Assembly (NCBI GenBank): GCA_019117325.1
Contig: DWZY01000276.1
Location: 1-18,007 of the forward strand
Source: Candidatus Brevibacterium intestinigallinarum
Lineage (GTDB): Bacteria > Actinomycetota > Actinomycetes > Actinomycetales > Brevibacteriaceae
Length of the DNA: 18,007 nucleotides
Direction: 5' to 3'
In this document: positions 1 through 7,189 of the stretch, piece after piece
Numbering within the stretch: the stretch's first letter is position 1
How the letters are laid out: each line of letters opens with the position of its first letter
The notes under the pieces: generated by a model
What the model was told of the DNA's origin: nothing
Databases searched by the model: none
The model's input: only the letters and a program-made list of their open reading frames with translations
Position numbers and translations under genes: made by a program

Positions 1-81
1 GCCGAACGCCTTCGTCTGGCTGGGTGCGACCTCTGCGAGCACCTTCTGGTAGTCGAAGTCTCCGGACTCGTGGTAATGCAT
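1..81 (-). CDS. 5' end of a short gene, possibly carboxymuconolactone decarboxylase family (partial)
   Basis: Only the first 27 codons are present; the gene runs off the left edge. The N-terminus reads MHYHESGDFDYQKVLAEVAP and continues SQTKAFG. The start is well supported: the ATG at 81-79 has a GAAGGAG Shine-Dalgarno (about 95-89) 7 nt upstream. The 'HYH' opening followed by an acidic stretch and a 'VAPxxxKAF' helix resembles the beginning of carboxymuconolactone decarboxylase / AhpD-like proteins, which carry a redox or decarboxylase active site further in. That part is outside the window, so the assignment is tentative. It lies downstream of, and on the same strand as, the amidohydrolase gene, but 181 bp and a likely terminator hairpin separate them, so it may have its own promoter. 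Confidence 0.45.
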   Translation of the reverse strand, partial: MHYHESGDFDYQKVLAEVAPSQTKAFG

Positions 82-133
82 CTGTGCGCTCCTTCGTCAG
101 CGGGCGAGCCCTGCTCCGGGCCCGCGGGTCCAC

Positions 134-164
134 ACAATCACGACCCGAAAATCCAGACAATCAC
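134..164. repeat. Two direct copies of ACAATCAC, 23 bp apart
   Basis: ACAATCAC occurs at 134-141 and again at 157-164, a spacing close to two helical turns. The region is AT-richer than its surroundings and lies 50-80 bp upstream of the minus-strand gene starting at 81, where a promoter or activator site would be expected. No convincing -10/-35 pair was found, so a regulatory role is only a suggestion. Confidence 0.2.
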
Positions 165-211
165 ATGGGGCGGACACGCGCCCGCTCGTGTGACGAATCG
201 CGACGATGCCC

Positions 212-231
212 GGGGCTCGTCGTGAGACCCC
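212..231 (-). terminator. Hairpin downstream of the amidohydrolase gene
   Basis: GGGGCTC (212-218) pairs with GAG-A-CCCC (224-231) around a 5-nt loop, with a single bulged A at 227. It sits about 30 nt past the stop codon of the minus-strand amidohydrolase gene. There is no T-run, as is common for GC-rich actinobacterial terminators, so the call rests on position and pairing only. Confidence 0.4.
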
Positions 232-262
232 AGTTCGCCGAGGCCGCAGCCGGCCCCGCTGC

Positions 263-1195
263 TCAGTCGAGTCCCAGCAGTCGGGCACCGTTGTCGTGGA
301 GGATCTTCCGCTCGATGTCCGTCCCCAGGCCCAGCCCGCGGATCGAGTCGATCTGGACCGAGTAGGGGTACGGAATGTTGGGGTAGTCGCTGCCCAGCAC
401 CACCTTGTCCTGCAGGTCGACGAGTGCCGACAGGAGCTCAGGTGGGAACGGCGCCCGCTCCTCGATGTACGGGGTGAACGTCATGCACGTGTCCAGGCAC
501 ACCCGCTCGTAGTCCTGGGCCAGGCCCAGGAACTCCGCGTACTCGGGAGTTCCCGTGTGCGCGATGACGAGGGCGAGGTCCGGGTGGCGGCCCAGCACCT
601 GCCGCACGGGCTCGAGGCCCGTGTGTCGGCCCGGCACCGGCCCCGAGCCGCAGTGGATGACCACGGGGACCCCGGCCTCGGCGATCTGAGCCCAGACCGG
701 CTCCAGCAGCGGGTCCGCCGGGTCGTACCCACCCACCTGGATGTGCGACTTGAAGACCTTCGTGCCGGCCTCGAGGGCTCGGCGGGTGTAGTCAGCGGCC
801 TCGGGCTCCGGGTAGAAGGTCGAGGTGTGGGCGCAGTCCGGGGTGCGAGCCGCGAAGTCCGCGGACCAGCCGTTGAGCCACTCGGCCATGCCAGCGCGGT
901 GCGGGTAGAGCATCGAAGTGAACGCGCGCACGCCCATGTCGCGCAGGCGCTGGACGCGAGCCTCCTCGTCCCAGCGATAGGCGATGGGCCACGGGCGCAG
1001 ACCGCGCTCGGTGGCGTGGTCGAAGTAGCCCCACACTTTGTCCAGCACGTTCGTCGGCATGAAATGCGTGTGGATGTCGACGAATCCGGGGATGCCCAGA
1101 TCTGCGGCGATGCCGCGGAGGCGCTGGGGCTCGTCCGCGGGCAGCGGGACAGTGGTGGGGCTCGATGCGGCAGCGCTGGCGTCGTGAGCAGTCAT
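263..1195 (-). CDS. Amidohydrolase family protein (amidohydrolase 2, ACMSD-like TIM barrel)
   Basis: A 310-aa protein of the amidohydrolase-2 type, a metal-dependent TIM barrel that hydrolyses or decarboxylates small carboxylated, often aromatic, substrates in the cytoplasm. The metal ligands appear in order: HxH at His42/His44 (VDIHTHF), His181 (VVIHCGSG), His213 (VIAHTGTP) and Asp270 (VLGSDYPN). The C-terminus has the usual NGARLLGL helix. The roughly 35 residues before the first strand are Ala/Ser/Pro-rich and probably disordered. The ATG at 1195 has no Shine-Dalgarno but has TACGAT 6 nt upstream, which fits a leaderless mRNA. The substrate cannot be read from the sequence. The neighbour at 81, if truly of the carboxymuconolactone decarboxylase family, would hint at aromatic-acid catabolism. 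The family assignment is firm and the reaction is open. Confidence 0.85.
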   Translation of the reverse strand: MTAHDASAAASSPTTVPLPADEPQRLRGIAADLGIPGFVDIHTHFMPTNVLDKVWGYFDHATERGLRPWPIAYRWDEEARVQRLRDMGVRAFTSMLYPHRAGMAEWLNGWSADFAARTPDCAHTSTFYPEPEAADYTRRALEAGTKVFKSHIQVGGYDPADPLLEPVWAQIAEAGVPVVIHCGSGPVPGRHTGLEPVRQVLGRHPDLALVIAHTGTPEYAEFLGLAQDYERVCLDTCMTFTPYIEERAPFPPELLSALVDLQDKVVLGSDYPNIPYPYSVQIDSIRGLGLGTDIERKILHDNGARLLGLD

Positions 1196-1201
1196 GCCGC
1201 C

Positions 1202-1207
1202 ATCGTA
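1202..1207 (-). promoter_or_regulatory. Possible -10 element for a leaderless amidohydrolase mRNA
   Basis: On the minus strand TACGAT (TANNNT) at 1207-1202 is followed by 6 nt and then the ATG, so transcription would begin at or next to the A of the start codon. No recognisable -35 exists 17-18 bp upstream. Instead there is an AACGAA-cga-TCAGTT stretch (1209-1223) that could bind a regulator, although its half-sites match at only 4 of 6 positions. Confidence 0.3.
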
Positions 1208-1254
1208 GAACGAACGATCAGTTGTGGGGCGGGAGGGTGGACGGCCCGTGCGGC

Positions 1255-2118
1255 TCAGGCCGCGGCCGTGTCATCTTCTGAGCACTCCGCCACGTAGTCG
1301 TTCAGCTCCGTCTTGTCACTCTCGAACTCGCTTTTCGGCGCGAACTCCCCTGCGCCGATGCTCATCAGCTCGAGGGACCGCTCCTCATCGAAGTCATCCG
1401 AGGGCTCCAGCACCTGTCGAGCAAAGGCGCTGCACGGTTCCGCGCCTCCTGTGAAGAAATTCAGGTACCACGCGTAATCTCCGCTCTCCGACGCGTATTC
1501 GGGATCGATCGTGGCCAGCGTGATCCAGCGACCCAGTGTCACGAATCCCTCATCACCGTCCGGAGACGTGAGGTCGTAGTAGGTCCTGTGGAAGAGCGTG
1601 ACCTCGACACCCACGGTGTCGTGCATGCTCACCTCGCTCACGTCCCACGCCACCGTCGTGCGACTTCCGTCTTCGATCGTGTATCGCGAGTCGATCGGGT
1701 GAGCGTAGAGCAGCTGGAGGAGCCACGCGTCGTCGTCGGAAGCGCGGCTCGCCAGATCCTCTCGCATGTAGTCCGCGAGCATTCCCGGCGCGGAGGAGAT
1801 GAACTCATCCGCGGCGGCGGCAGCCTCGTCGCCTCCTGCCGCCTGCGTGTGCTCCTGATAGTTCTGCAGCAGCGCCCACGCATCTGCTGCGACCGAGTCG
1901 ACCTGGGCGGCGGAGAAGTGCTGGGTCGCGGTGCCCGGCAATTCCGCTTCGGAGGGATCGAGCGGATCCCACTCAGCCGTCAACTCAGCGGCCTCCGCCT
2001 TCGCCGCCTCGAGGGGCGACGGAGTCGCAGGGGGCTCTGCGGGCTCAGCCGCACTCGCTCCGCACCCGGCAAGAACGACGAGAATACATGCGGCGAGCAG
2101 GGACTTCGTCCGCTTCAT
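1255..2118 (-). CDS. Secreted lipoprotein of unknown function
   Basis: I do not recognise the family. The 287-aa product starts MKRTKSLLAACILVVLAGC, a lipoprotein signal peptide with a basic n-region, a hydrophobic core and a VLAGC lipobox (acylated Cys19), so it should be anchored to the outer face of the membrane. An Ala/Glu/Pro-rich linker (about 20-60) leads to a mixed domain with several aromatic-rich strands (roughly 155-235) and two further Cys residues towards the C-terminus that could pair once exported. The reading frame is open further upstream, but this ATG is chosen because it has the signal peptide and an AAGGA site 5 nt before it. It is divergent from the Tad pilus operon across 296 bp; a role in pilus function is possible but unproven. 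Confidence 0.75.
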   Translation of the reverse strand: MKRTKSLLAACILVVLAGCGASAAEPAEPPATPSPLEAAKAEAAELTAEWDPLDPSEAELPGTATQHFSAAQVDSVAADAWALLQNYQEHTQAAGGDEAAAAADEFISSAPGMLADYMREDLASRASDDDAWLLQLLYAHPIDSRYTIEDGSRTTVAWDVSEVSMHDTVGVEVTLFHRTYYDLTSPDGDEGFVTLGRWITLATIDPEYASESGDYAWYLNFFTGGAEPCSAFARQVLEPSDDFDEERSLELMSIGAGEFAPKSEFESDKTELNDYVAECSEDDTAAA

Positions 2119-2147
2119 GGTGTCCTTCAGCCGGGCTCGAGCGAGCG

Positions 2148-2172
2148 ATTCAGCTTGATCGTGCTGAATGTA
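2148..2172 (-). promoter_or_regulatory. Inverted repeat abutting a -10-like TACATT upstream of the lipoprotein gene
   Basis: ATTCAGC (2148-2154) and GCTGAAT (2163-2169) form a perfect 7-bp inverted repeat with an 8-nt centre. On the minus strand it overlaps and follows TACATT (2172-2167), a TANNNT -10 candidate that would give a 5' leader of about 40 nt. Its position over the start of transcription suggests a repressor operator or a 5'-leader stem. No good -35 was found. Confidence 0.35.
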
Positions 2173-2325
2173 ACACGACTCACTCGCACTTTCGTACGAT
2201 CGCGACGCGCCAGAGACCTCCAGCGTCCAGACCAGTGCCACGCCCGCACATTCACTCCGTGCCATGGGGCAGGCCAAACCCACCCGGAATCACGCTGCCG
2301 GCTATCCACAGCCTCGACAGAGCTC

Positions 2326-2354
2326 TTTCCATCGCGACTACTTCTCATTACGGT
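2326..2354 (+). promoter_or_regulatory. Candidate promoter of the Tad pilus operon
   Basis: TTTCCA (2326-2331, 4 of 6 to the -35 consensus) is spaced 17 bp from TACGGT (2349-2354, a TANNNT -10). It lies about 60 bp before the tadA start in the AT-richer part of the divergent gap. This is supported by motif and spacing only. Confidence 0.35.
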
Positions 2355-2414
2355 GATTCTCAGCAGTGGCTCAGGTCACAGTCAGGCACTCACCGACGCG
2401 CAGAGGACCGTCCG

Positions 2415-3641
2415 ATGGAGGCACTAGAGATCATCCGCGCTGAGGTGCGCGATCTCATCCGCACGCGCGGGCTCGATCCGCGGTCGGACGCGCGCCCCAC
2501 CGCGGACCTCATCGACGAGGTGATCCGGTCCTACGACGAGCGGACGCTGTCCGGCTCGCTGCCGTTGCTGACGGACGCGGACGCGGCCCGCCGCAGCGTC
2601 CTGGACGACCTGACCGGGTACGGGGCGATCCAGCAGTACCTGGACGATCCGACGGTCGAGGAGCTCTGGGTCAACGGGCCGCACGCGGTCTTCGTCTCCC
2701 GGCACGGGGTCTCCGAGCTCACCCCCGTCGTCCTGTCCGAGGCTGAGGTCTCCTCGCTCATCGAGCAGCTCCTGCGCACCACCGGGCGGCGCGTCGATCT
2801 GTCTTCGCCGTTCGTCGACGCGTCCCTGCCGGACGGCTCGCGGCTCCACATCGTCCTGCCGGACATCACGCGGGCGCATCCGGCCATCAACATCCGCAAG
2901 TTCATCGCGCACACCCGCAGCCTCACCGACCTCGTCGAGGCGGGCTCGCTCCCGCCTGCTGCCGCACGCTTCCTCGACGCGGCCGTCGCCGCCGGCGCCA
3001 ATGTGCTGGTCTCCGGGCAGACCCAGGCGGGGAAGACGACGATGCTCAACGCGCTGTGCGGATCGATCCCCGTCCGCGACCGCGTCATCACGTGCGAGGA
3101 AGTGTTCGAGCTGTCCGTGCCCGCCCGCGACTGGGTGGCGATGCAGTGCCGTCAGTCCAGCCTCGAGGGGACGGGCGAGGTCGCCCTGCGCCGCCTCGTC
3201 AAGGAGGCACTGCGGATGCGACCGGACCGCATCATCGTGGGTGAGGTCCGGGAGGCGGAGAGCTTCGACATGCTCATCGCGATGAATGCGGGCCTGCCGT
3301 CGATGGGTTCCGTGCACGCGAACTCCGCCCGCAGCGCGATCACGAAGATGTGCACGTTACCGCTGCTGGCTGGCCCCAATATCGGCTCGTCCTTCGTCAC
3401 CCCCACCGTGGCCGGATGCATCGATCTGGTCGTTCACCTCGCCCTGCTGCGCAACGGTGCGCGGAGGGTCCAGGAGATCGTCGCGATCCCCGGCGGGATC
3501 GAGGGCGACACCGTCGAGCTGGAGACCGTCTTCCACACGGACTCCGACGGCCGGCTGGTCCGCGGTCGCGGGTTCAGCCACCTGGGCGACCGGATCGCCG
3601 CGATCGGGAAGAACCTCCACTCGCTGCTGGAGGCCGCGTGA
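2415..3641 (+). CDS. tadA: Tad pilus secretion ATPase TadA (CpaF family)
   Basis: A 408-aa cytoplasmic hexameric ATPase of the type II/IV secretion superfamily that powers assembly of Flp-type pili through TadB and TadC. The N-terminal helical part (1-75) precedes the GAIQQYLDDPTVEELWVNGP region typical of CpaF proteins. The ATPase core has Walker A GQTQAGKT (201-208), an acidic CEEVFEL box, Walker B RIIVGEVR (272-279, catalytic Glu277) and a SVHANS His box near residue 300. The frame is open further upstream, but this ATG has an AGAGGA site at good spacing and gives a family-typical N-terminus and length. It is the first gene of the operon, and its stop overlaps the tadB GTG in GTGA. The classical actinobacterial upstream partner TadZ/Ssd is not encoded here. 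Confidence 0.95.
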   Translation: MEALEIIRAEVRDLIRTRGLDPRSDARPTADLIDEVIRSYDERTLSGSLPLLTDADAARRSVLDDLTGYGAIQQYLDDPTVEELWVNGPHAVFVSRHGVSELTPVVLSEAEVSSLIEQLLRTTGRRVDLSSPFVDASLPDGSRLHIVLPDITRAHPAINIRKFIAHTRSLTDLVEAGSLPPAAARFLDAAVAAGANVLVSGQTQAGKTTMLNALCGSIPVRDRVITCEEVFELSVPARDWVAMQCRQSSLEGTGEVALRRLVKEALRMRPDRIIVGEVREAESFDMLIAMNAGLPSMGSVHANSARSAITKMCTLPLLAGPNIGSSFVTPTVAGCIDLVVHLALLRNGARRVQEIVAIPGGIEGDTVELETVFHTDSDGRLVRGRGFSHLGDRIAAIGKNLHSLLEAA

Positions 3642-4510
3642 CCACCACTCTCACGGCAACACTGCTGGGCGTCCTCCTGGCGGCCGGCCTGCTGTGCATC
3701 TGGTCGTCGTTCTGGGAGCCGCCGGTCCGCACCCGTGCACGGTCGCGCTTCATCAGCGACCTTGCCGACGACCTCGTCGCCGCCGACCTGCCGCGCGTCT
3801 CGCCCGGTTCGCTGCTCCTCGTGTGCGCCGGCACCGGCGTCCTCGTGTTCCTGGTGGGCTACGCGCTGACCGCCTCCGCGTCGATCAGCCTGTGCTTCGC
3901 CGGGTTCGCCACCGTCCTCCCGTACGCGATCGTCAGGCGCCGTGCCCGGTCGCGGGAGGTGGAGCGCCGGGTCCTGTGGCCAGACGCGATCGATCATCTC
4001 CACTCGGGCGTTCGGGCCGGCATGTCCCTGCCCGAGGCCCTGGCCGCCCTGGCACACCGAGGTCCCGACGGTCTGCGACCGGTCTTCGTCGTCTTCGAGG
4101 ACGAGTACCGCGCAACCGGCTCCCTCACCCTGGCGCTCGAGGCCTTCAAGCGGGCGAGCGCAGACCCCGTCGCGGACCGGATCGTCGCCGCCCTGGCCGT
4201 GACGCGCGATGTCGGAGGGACCGAGCTCGGCACGCTGCTGCGAACACTCGCGCAATTCCTCCGGGATGATGCGCGCACCCGGTCGGAGCTCAAGGCGCGG
4301 CAGAGCTGGACGGTCACAGGCGCCAGGCTCGCGGTCGCCGCACCGTGGGTCGTCCTGGCACTCCTGGCCACGCGCGGCGAGGCGGCCGCCGCGTACAGCA
4401 CCGCGCAGGGCACGATGCTCCTGGGCGCCGGAGTGGTCGTGTCGCTGGGCGCCTATCAGGCGATGAAGCGGATCGGACGCCTGCCCAGTGAGCCGCGGGT
4501 GCTGCGATGA
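3638..4510 (+). CDS. tadB: Tad pilus inner-membrane platform protein TadB (type II secretion F domain)
   Basis: A 290-aa integral membrane protein of the GspF/TadB family. An N-terminal transmembrane helix (about 5-24) is followed by a basic stretch, a hydrophobic hairpin (about 58-98), the cytoplasmic T2SSF helical bundle (about 112-240, with the LHSGVRAGMSLPEALAALA helix typical of the family) and two C-terminal helices. The GTG start lies within the tadA stop (GTGA overlap), which gives a start without its own spaced leader and implies translational coupling. With TadC it should form the membrane platform that TadA works on. The assignment is by domain and by order; TadB and TadC are distinguished by position and length. 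Confidence 0.92.
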   Translation: MTTTLTATLLGVLLAAGLLCIWSSFWEPPVRTRARSRFISDLADDLVAADLPRVSPGSLLLVCAGTGVLVFLVGYALTASASISLCFAGFATVLPYAIVRRRARSREVERRVLWPDAIDHLHSGVRAGMSLPEALAALAHRGPDGLRPVFVVFEDEYRATGSLTLALEAFKRASADPVADRIVAALAVTRDVGGTELGTLLRTLAQFLRDDARTRSELKARQSWTVTGARLAVAAPWVVLALLATRGEAAAAYSTAQGTMLLGAGVVVSLGAYQAMKRIGRLPSEPRVLR

Positions 4511-5466
4511 GTGCGGCGATCTGGGCGCACATCGACATCTTCAACCCCAGCGTGGCGGTCATCATGGGGCTGGTCCTGGGGGTCTCCCTGGCGGTCACCG
4601 TCGCGCAGCTGCCCATCCTCCGCCGCCCCACACTCGAGGACCGGATCGCCCCGTACCTGCGGGACCAGCCCCGGGTCGCGTCCCTCTACGGACCACCGGC
4701 CGGCCCGCGGACCGGTGTGCTGGGGATCGCGGCGCGGATCGCGTCCCGCACCGGAACGTGGCTGTCCTCGCGGATCACGACGGACGCCTCCGTCACCCGG
4801 CGCCTCGAGCAGCTGGGTGGGGTGACGACGATCGAGCGGTTCCGCACGCGCCAGGTCCTCTTCATCCTGGCGGGTCTGGCCGCAGGTGCTGCTGTGGGCG
4901 CGCTGTCCGCTCTCACCCGTGGGTTCTCGCCCGTCGTCCTGCTGGGTCTTATCGGCATCGGCGCGGTCGTCGGCCACGTCGTGAACGACTGGTGGCTCTC
5001 CCAGCAGGTGCGCGAACGCGAGCAGCGGATCATGGCGGAGTTCCCGACGATCGCAGAGCTGCTGGCCCTGTCCATGACGGCGGGAGAGGGAACGATCGAC
5101 GCCCTGGAGCGCGTGTGCCGCTCGACTCGGGGAGAGCTCAGTCAGGAGCTGTCGCGAGCCCTCGCGCAGGTGCGGACGGGCACGCCCCTGGTCGACGCGC
5201 TCGACGAGATGGGCCAGCGGACCGGCAATCCGTCGATCATCCGGTTCGTCGACGGGATCGCGGTCGCGACCTCCCGCGGCACTCCCCTGGCCGAGGTGCT
5301 GCGCGCGCAGGCGACCGATGTCCGCGAGCACGGCCGGCGCACCCTCATGGAGGTGAGCGGCAAGAAGGAAGTCGGCATGCTCGTTCCAGTTGTCCTGTTC
5401 GTCCTGCCCGTCACCGTCGTCTTCGCCCTGTATCCCACGCTGGCCGTGCTGCAGCTGGGCCCCTGA
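4507..5466 (+). CDS. tadC: Tad pilus inner-membrane platform protein TadC (type II secretion F domain)
   Basis: A 319-aa second GspF-like protein. It has an N-terminal helix at about 14-35, a basic cytoplasmic linker, a helical hairpin (about 115-160), the T2SSF bundle (about 175-290; FPTIAELLALSMTAGEGTIDALE and later SRGTPLAEVLRAQA are characteristic) and a final transmembrane helix ending at 319. The AEFPTIAELLALSMTAGE sequence and the GKKEVGMLVPVVLFVLP tail are typical of actinobacterial TadC. The ATG overlaps the tadB stop (ATGA), so it is presumably co-translated with TadB in equal amount. A 44-nt gap then separates it from the pilin gene. Confidence 0.93.
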   Translation: MSAAIWAHIDIFNPSVAVIMGLVLGVSLAVTVAQLPILRRPTLEDRIAPYLRDQPRVASLYGPPAGPRTGVLGIAARIASRTGTWLSSRITTDASVTRRLEQLGGVTTIERFRTRQVLFILAGLAAGAAVGALSALTRGFSPVVLLGLIGIGAVVGHVVNDWWLSQQVREREQRIMAEFPTIAELLALSMTAGEGTIDALERVCRSTRGELSQELSRALAQVRTGTPLVDALDEMGQRTGNPSIIRFVDGIAVATSRGTPLAEVLRAQATDVREHGRRTLMEVSGKKEVGMLVPVVLFVLPVTVVFALYPTLAVLQLGP

Positions 5467-5494
5467 CTCCCGACCTCGTCCGCGACCGCACACC

Positions 5495-5502
5495 GAAGGA
5501 GA
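5495..5502 (+). promoter_or_regulatory. Strong Shine-Dalgarno before the pilin gene
   Basis: GAAGGAGA ends 8 nt before the ATG at 5511. It is the best ribosome binding site of the operon, at the only junction with a real gap (44 nt). This fits a structural subunit needed in excess over the coupled TadA/B/C machinery. Confidence 0.6.
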
Positions 5503-5510
5503 CCCGCCCC

Positions 5511-5768
5511 ATGCTCACACGATTCGTCGCGCTGCTGGCCACCGCTCGCACAGCGCTCCTCACGCTCCTGCTGCTCCCGCGTGCCACTCCCACGCCGCCA
5601 CGCGCCCGAGGCCGCCGCGAGACCCGCTCAGACCGCGGCGATGTGCCCGGCTGGGTTCTCATCACTGTCATGACGGCTGCCCTCGTGGTCGCGCTGTGGG
5701 CTCTGGCCGGTGAGGCCTTCACCTCTCTCTTCACGGACAGCATCAACCGGGTGCGGCAGGCGGGCTGA
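5511..5768 (+). CDS. Small Flp-like pilin of the Tad operon
   Basis: An 85-aa protein in the position of the major pilin. After an unusually long leader (43 residues, itself hydrophobic at about 5-22 and then Pro/Arg-rich) comes SDRG-DVPGWVLITVMTAALVV, that is, a Gly followed by a single hydrophobic helix, and a short C-terminal tail (SLFTDSINRVRQAG). This is the shape of Flp/DUF4244-type pilins of actinobacteria. If cleavage is after Gly43, the mature chain is only 42 residues. The conserved Glu at mature position +5 of Flp pilins is replaced here by Trp48. The role as structural subunit is inferred from place, size and the strong ribosome binding site. Confidence 0.75.
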   Translation: MLTRFVALLATARTALLTLLLLPRATPTPPRARGRRETRSDRGDVPGWVLITVMTAALVVALWALAGEAFTSLFTDSINRVRQAG

Positions 5769-5775
5769 GGCGCCC

Positions 5776-6186
5776 ATGACCGCTGCTCGGGCCAGGGCCG
5801 CGGCGCTTCGTCGGGACGCCGGGTCCGCTGTCGCCGAGTTCGTCCTCGTGTCGGCACTGCTCGCCCTCGTGTTCGCGGCACTCCTCCAGATCGGTCTGGC
5901 CCTGCACGTGCGGAACACCGTCGTCGACTCTGCCATCGCGGGAGCCCGGATGGCCGCGGCGGCCGACCGTTCGGAGGCTGATGGAGCCCAGCACACCGCC
6001 ACCCTCATCGCTGCCGCCGTGAATGAGCGCTACGCGCAGGACATCCGGGTCGACAGCTCGCCGTCCGGCCCACAGACCCTCATCACAGTGACCGTGCGCG
6101 TGCCCGTCCCCGTCGTGGGCTTCGCGAGTACCGGCCAGACGTGGGAGTTGACCGGTCGAGCCTTCGCAGAGGATCCCGCGCTGTGA
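5776..6186 (+). CDS. tadE: TadE-like minor pilin protein
   Basis: A 136-aa TadE-family pseudopilin. A short basic N-terminus (RARAAALRRDAG) precedes the processing site G16-SAVAEF with Glu21 at mature +5, then one hydrophobic helix (about 22-43) and an exported globular domain ending in strands (TLITVTVRVPVPVVG). This is the classical TadE pattern, cut by a TadV/CpaA-type prepilin peptidase. The gene begins 7 nt after the pilin stop, with a GAGG-like site before the ATG. Its stop shares bases with the next GTG (GTGA overlap). The role as accessory or priming subunit of the pilus comes from family knowledge. Confidence 0.85.
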   Translation: MTAARARAAALRRDAGSAVAEFVLVSALLALVFAALLQIGLALHVRNTVVDSAIAGARMAAAADRSEADGAQHTATLIAAAVNERYAQDIRVDSSPSGPQTLITVTVRVPVPVVGFASTGQTWELTGRAFAEDPAL

Positions 6187-6605
6187 GGCGGCGCCGACCG
6201 GACGACGGAACCGCGCCGATCGAGTTCATCGTGGGCACGACGGTGCTGCTGCTGCCGCTCCTCTTCCTCATCGTGTCGCTGGCCCAGGTGCAGGCCGGTC
6301 TGTACGCGGCGCAGTCCAGTGCGATCGACGCAGCACGCACGGCCGCGCGACATCCCGCTGACGCGCAGGCCACCGCCCAGACGATCGCGCAGCTCCATTT
6401 CGCGGATCACGACCTGGAGGATGCCGAGTGGGACATCGACCTGCACTGCGCCCACTCGTGCACCATGGCCGGTGCACCGGTCACGGCGACGGTGACGGCG
6501 AGGATCCCGATCCCGGGCATCCCGGCGATCCTGGGCGAGACGCGCATCCCCCTCATGGTCGTGCAGTCGTCCCACACGGACCTCATCGCCCCGGTGGTCC
6601 CGTGA
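6183..6605 (+). CDS. tadF: TadE/TadF-like minor pilin protein
   Basis: A 140-aa protein with a GTG start inside the stop of the preceding gene. The N-terminus VRRRRPDDG-TAPIEFIVG carries a prepilin-like site after Gly9 with Glu14 at mature +5, followed by a Leu-rich helix (about 16-38) and an exported domain. The middle of the exported part has HCAHSC, two cysteines close together that could form a disulfide outside the cell, and then strand-rich repeats (VTATVTARIPIPGIP). Its size and operon place match TadF of other actinobacteria; the separation from TadE is by order only. It ends in another GTGA overlap with the next gene. Confidence 0.8.
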   Translation: MRRRRPDDGTAPIEFIVGTTVLLLPLLFLIVSLAQVQAGLYAAQSSAIDAARTAARHPADAQATAQTIAQLHFADHDLEDAEWDIDLHCAHSCTMAGAPVTATVTARIPIPGIPAILGETRIPLMVVQSSHTDLIAPVVP

Positions 6606-7081
6606 CGGGCCGGGCGCCGTGGGCGATCCTCACACGAGTCCGCTTCCAGACCGGGAGGCGCCGCGGACGAACCGACGATGGCTCGATCACGCCTCTCATG
6701 ATCGGATTCACGTCGATCGCGCTGGCCCTCATCCTTCTCGCCGCACTCATCACCGACGTGTGGCTGGCGCACCGGAAGCTCTTCGCCCTGGCGGATTCGG
6801 CTGCCCTGGCCGCCGCGGAGTCCTTCGACCCCGCGCCCACACAGGAACCGGGCATCGTGCTGACCGACGACGGTGTGACGACCGCTGCCCGCTCCTACCT
6901 GGATGCCGTCGACGTTCCTGGGCGGTACTCCGATGTGCGGCTGGTGGGTCGCAGTCCCGACGGCCTGAGCGCTCAGGTCGATCTGCATGTCACCTACACC
7001 CCGGCGCTCCTGTCTCCCTTCGGGGCCTCATGGATCGAGCTGGAGGCGAGCGCGACCGTCCGCGGGGCACTGCGCCTGTGA
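6602..7081 (+). CDS. TadG-like pilus assembly / helicase-secretion-neighbourhood type protein
   Basis: A 159-aa protein with a GTG start overlapping the previous stop. A basic N-terminus (1-24) leads to TDDG27-SITPLMIGF, then one hydrophobic helix (about 33-55) and the sequence ALADSAALAAAESFDP, typical of the Flp-assembly TadG-like (TadE/G, DUF2134-like) proteins, and a strand-rich exported domain. Unlike its two neighbours, the position equal to mature +5 is Leu32, not Glu, so it may be kept as an uncleaved membrane anchor rather than processed. It is the last gene of the coupled pilus operon. Confidence 0.75.
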   Translation: MTGRAPWAILTRVRFQTGRRRGRTDDGSITPLMIGFTSIALALILLAALITDVWLAHRKLFALADSAALAAAESFDPAPTQEPGIVLTDDGVTTAARSYLDAVDVPGRYSDVRLVGRSPDGLSAQVDLHVTYTPALLSPFGASWIELEASATVRGALRL

Positions 7082-7189
7082 CGTCCTGACCACCACGCGT
7101 CACAGGCACGTGGCCTGCCCCGCCCGCGCCCCGCACGTCCTTCTGTGGATACGCGCGCCCCCGTCCCCAACCGGCGCACGCGGGCGACG

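Noticed and set aside
206..1297. 363-codon plus-strand frame opposite the amidohydrolase
   Set aside because: Low-complexity Val/Arg/Glu composition typical of antisense frames; the minus-strand amidohydrolase has all its metal ligands.
2088..2414. N-terminal extension of TadA
   Set aside because: It crosses the divergent promoter region, has no homology-like features, and the ATG at 2415 has a Shine-Dalgarno and gives the usual TadA N-terminus.
7100..7130. Near-palindrome around AGGCACGTGGCCT after the pilus operon as a terminator
   Set aside because: The arms are offset by one base and there is no T-run; too weak to claim separation of the motor gene from the operon.
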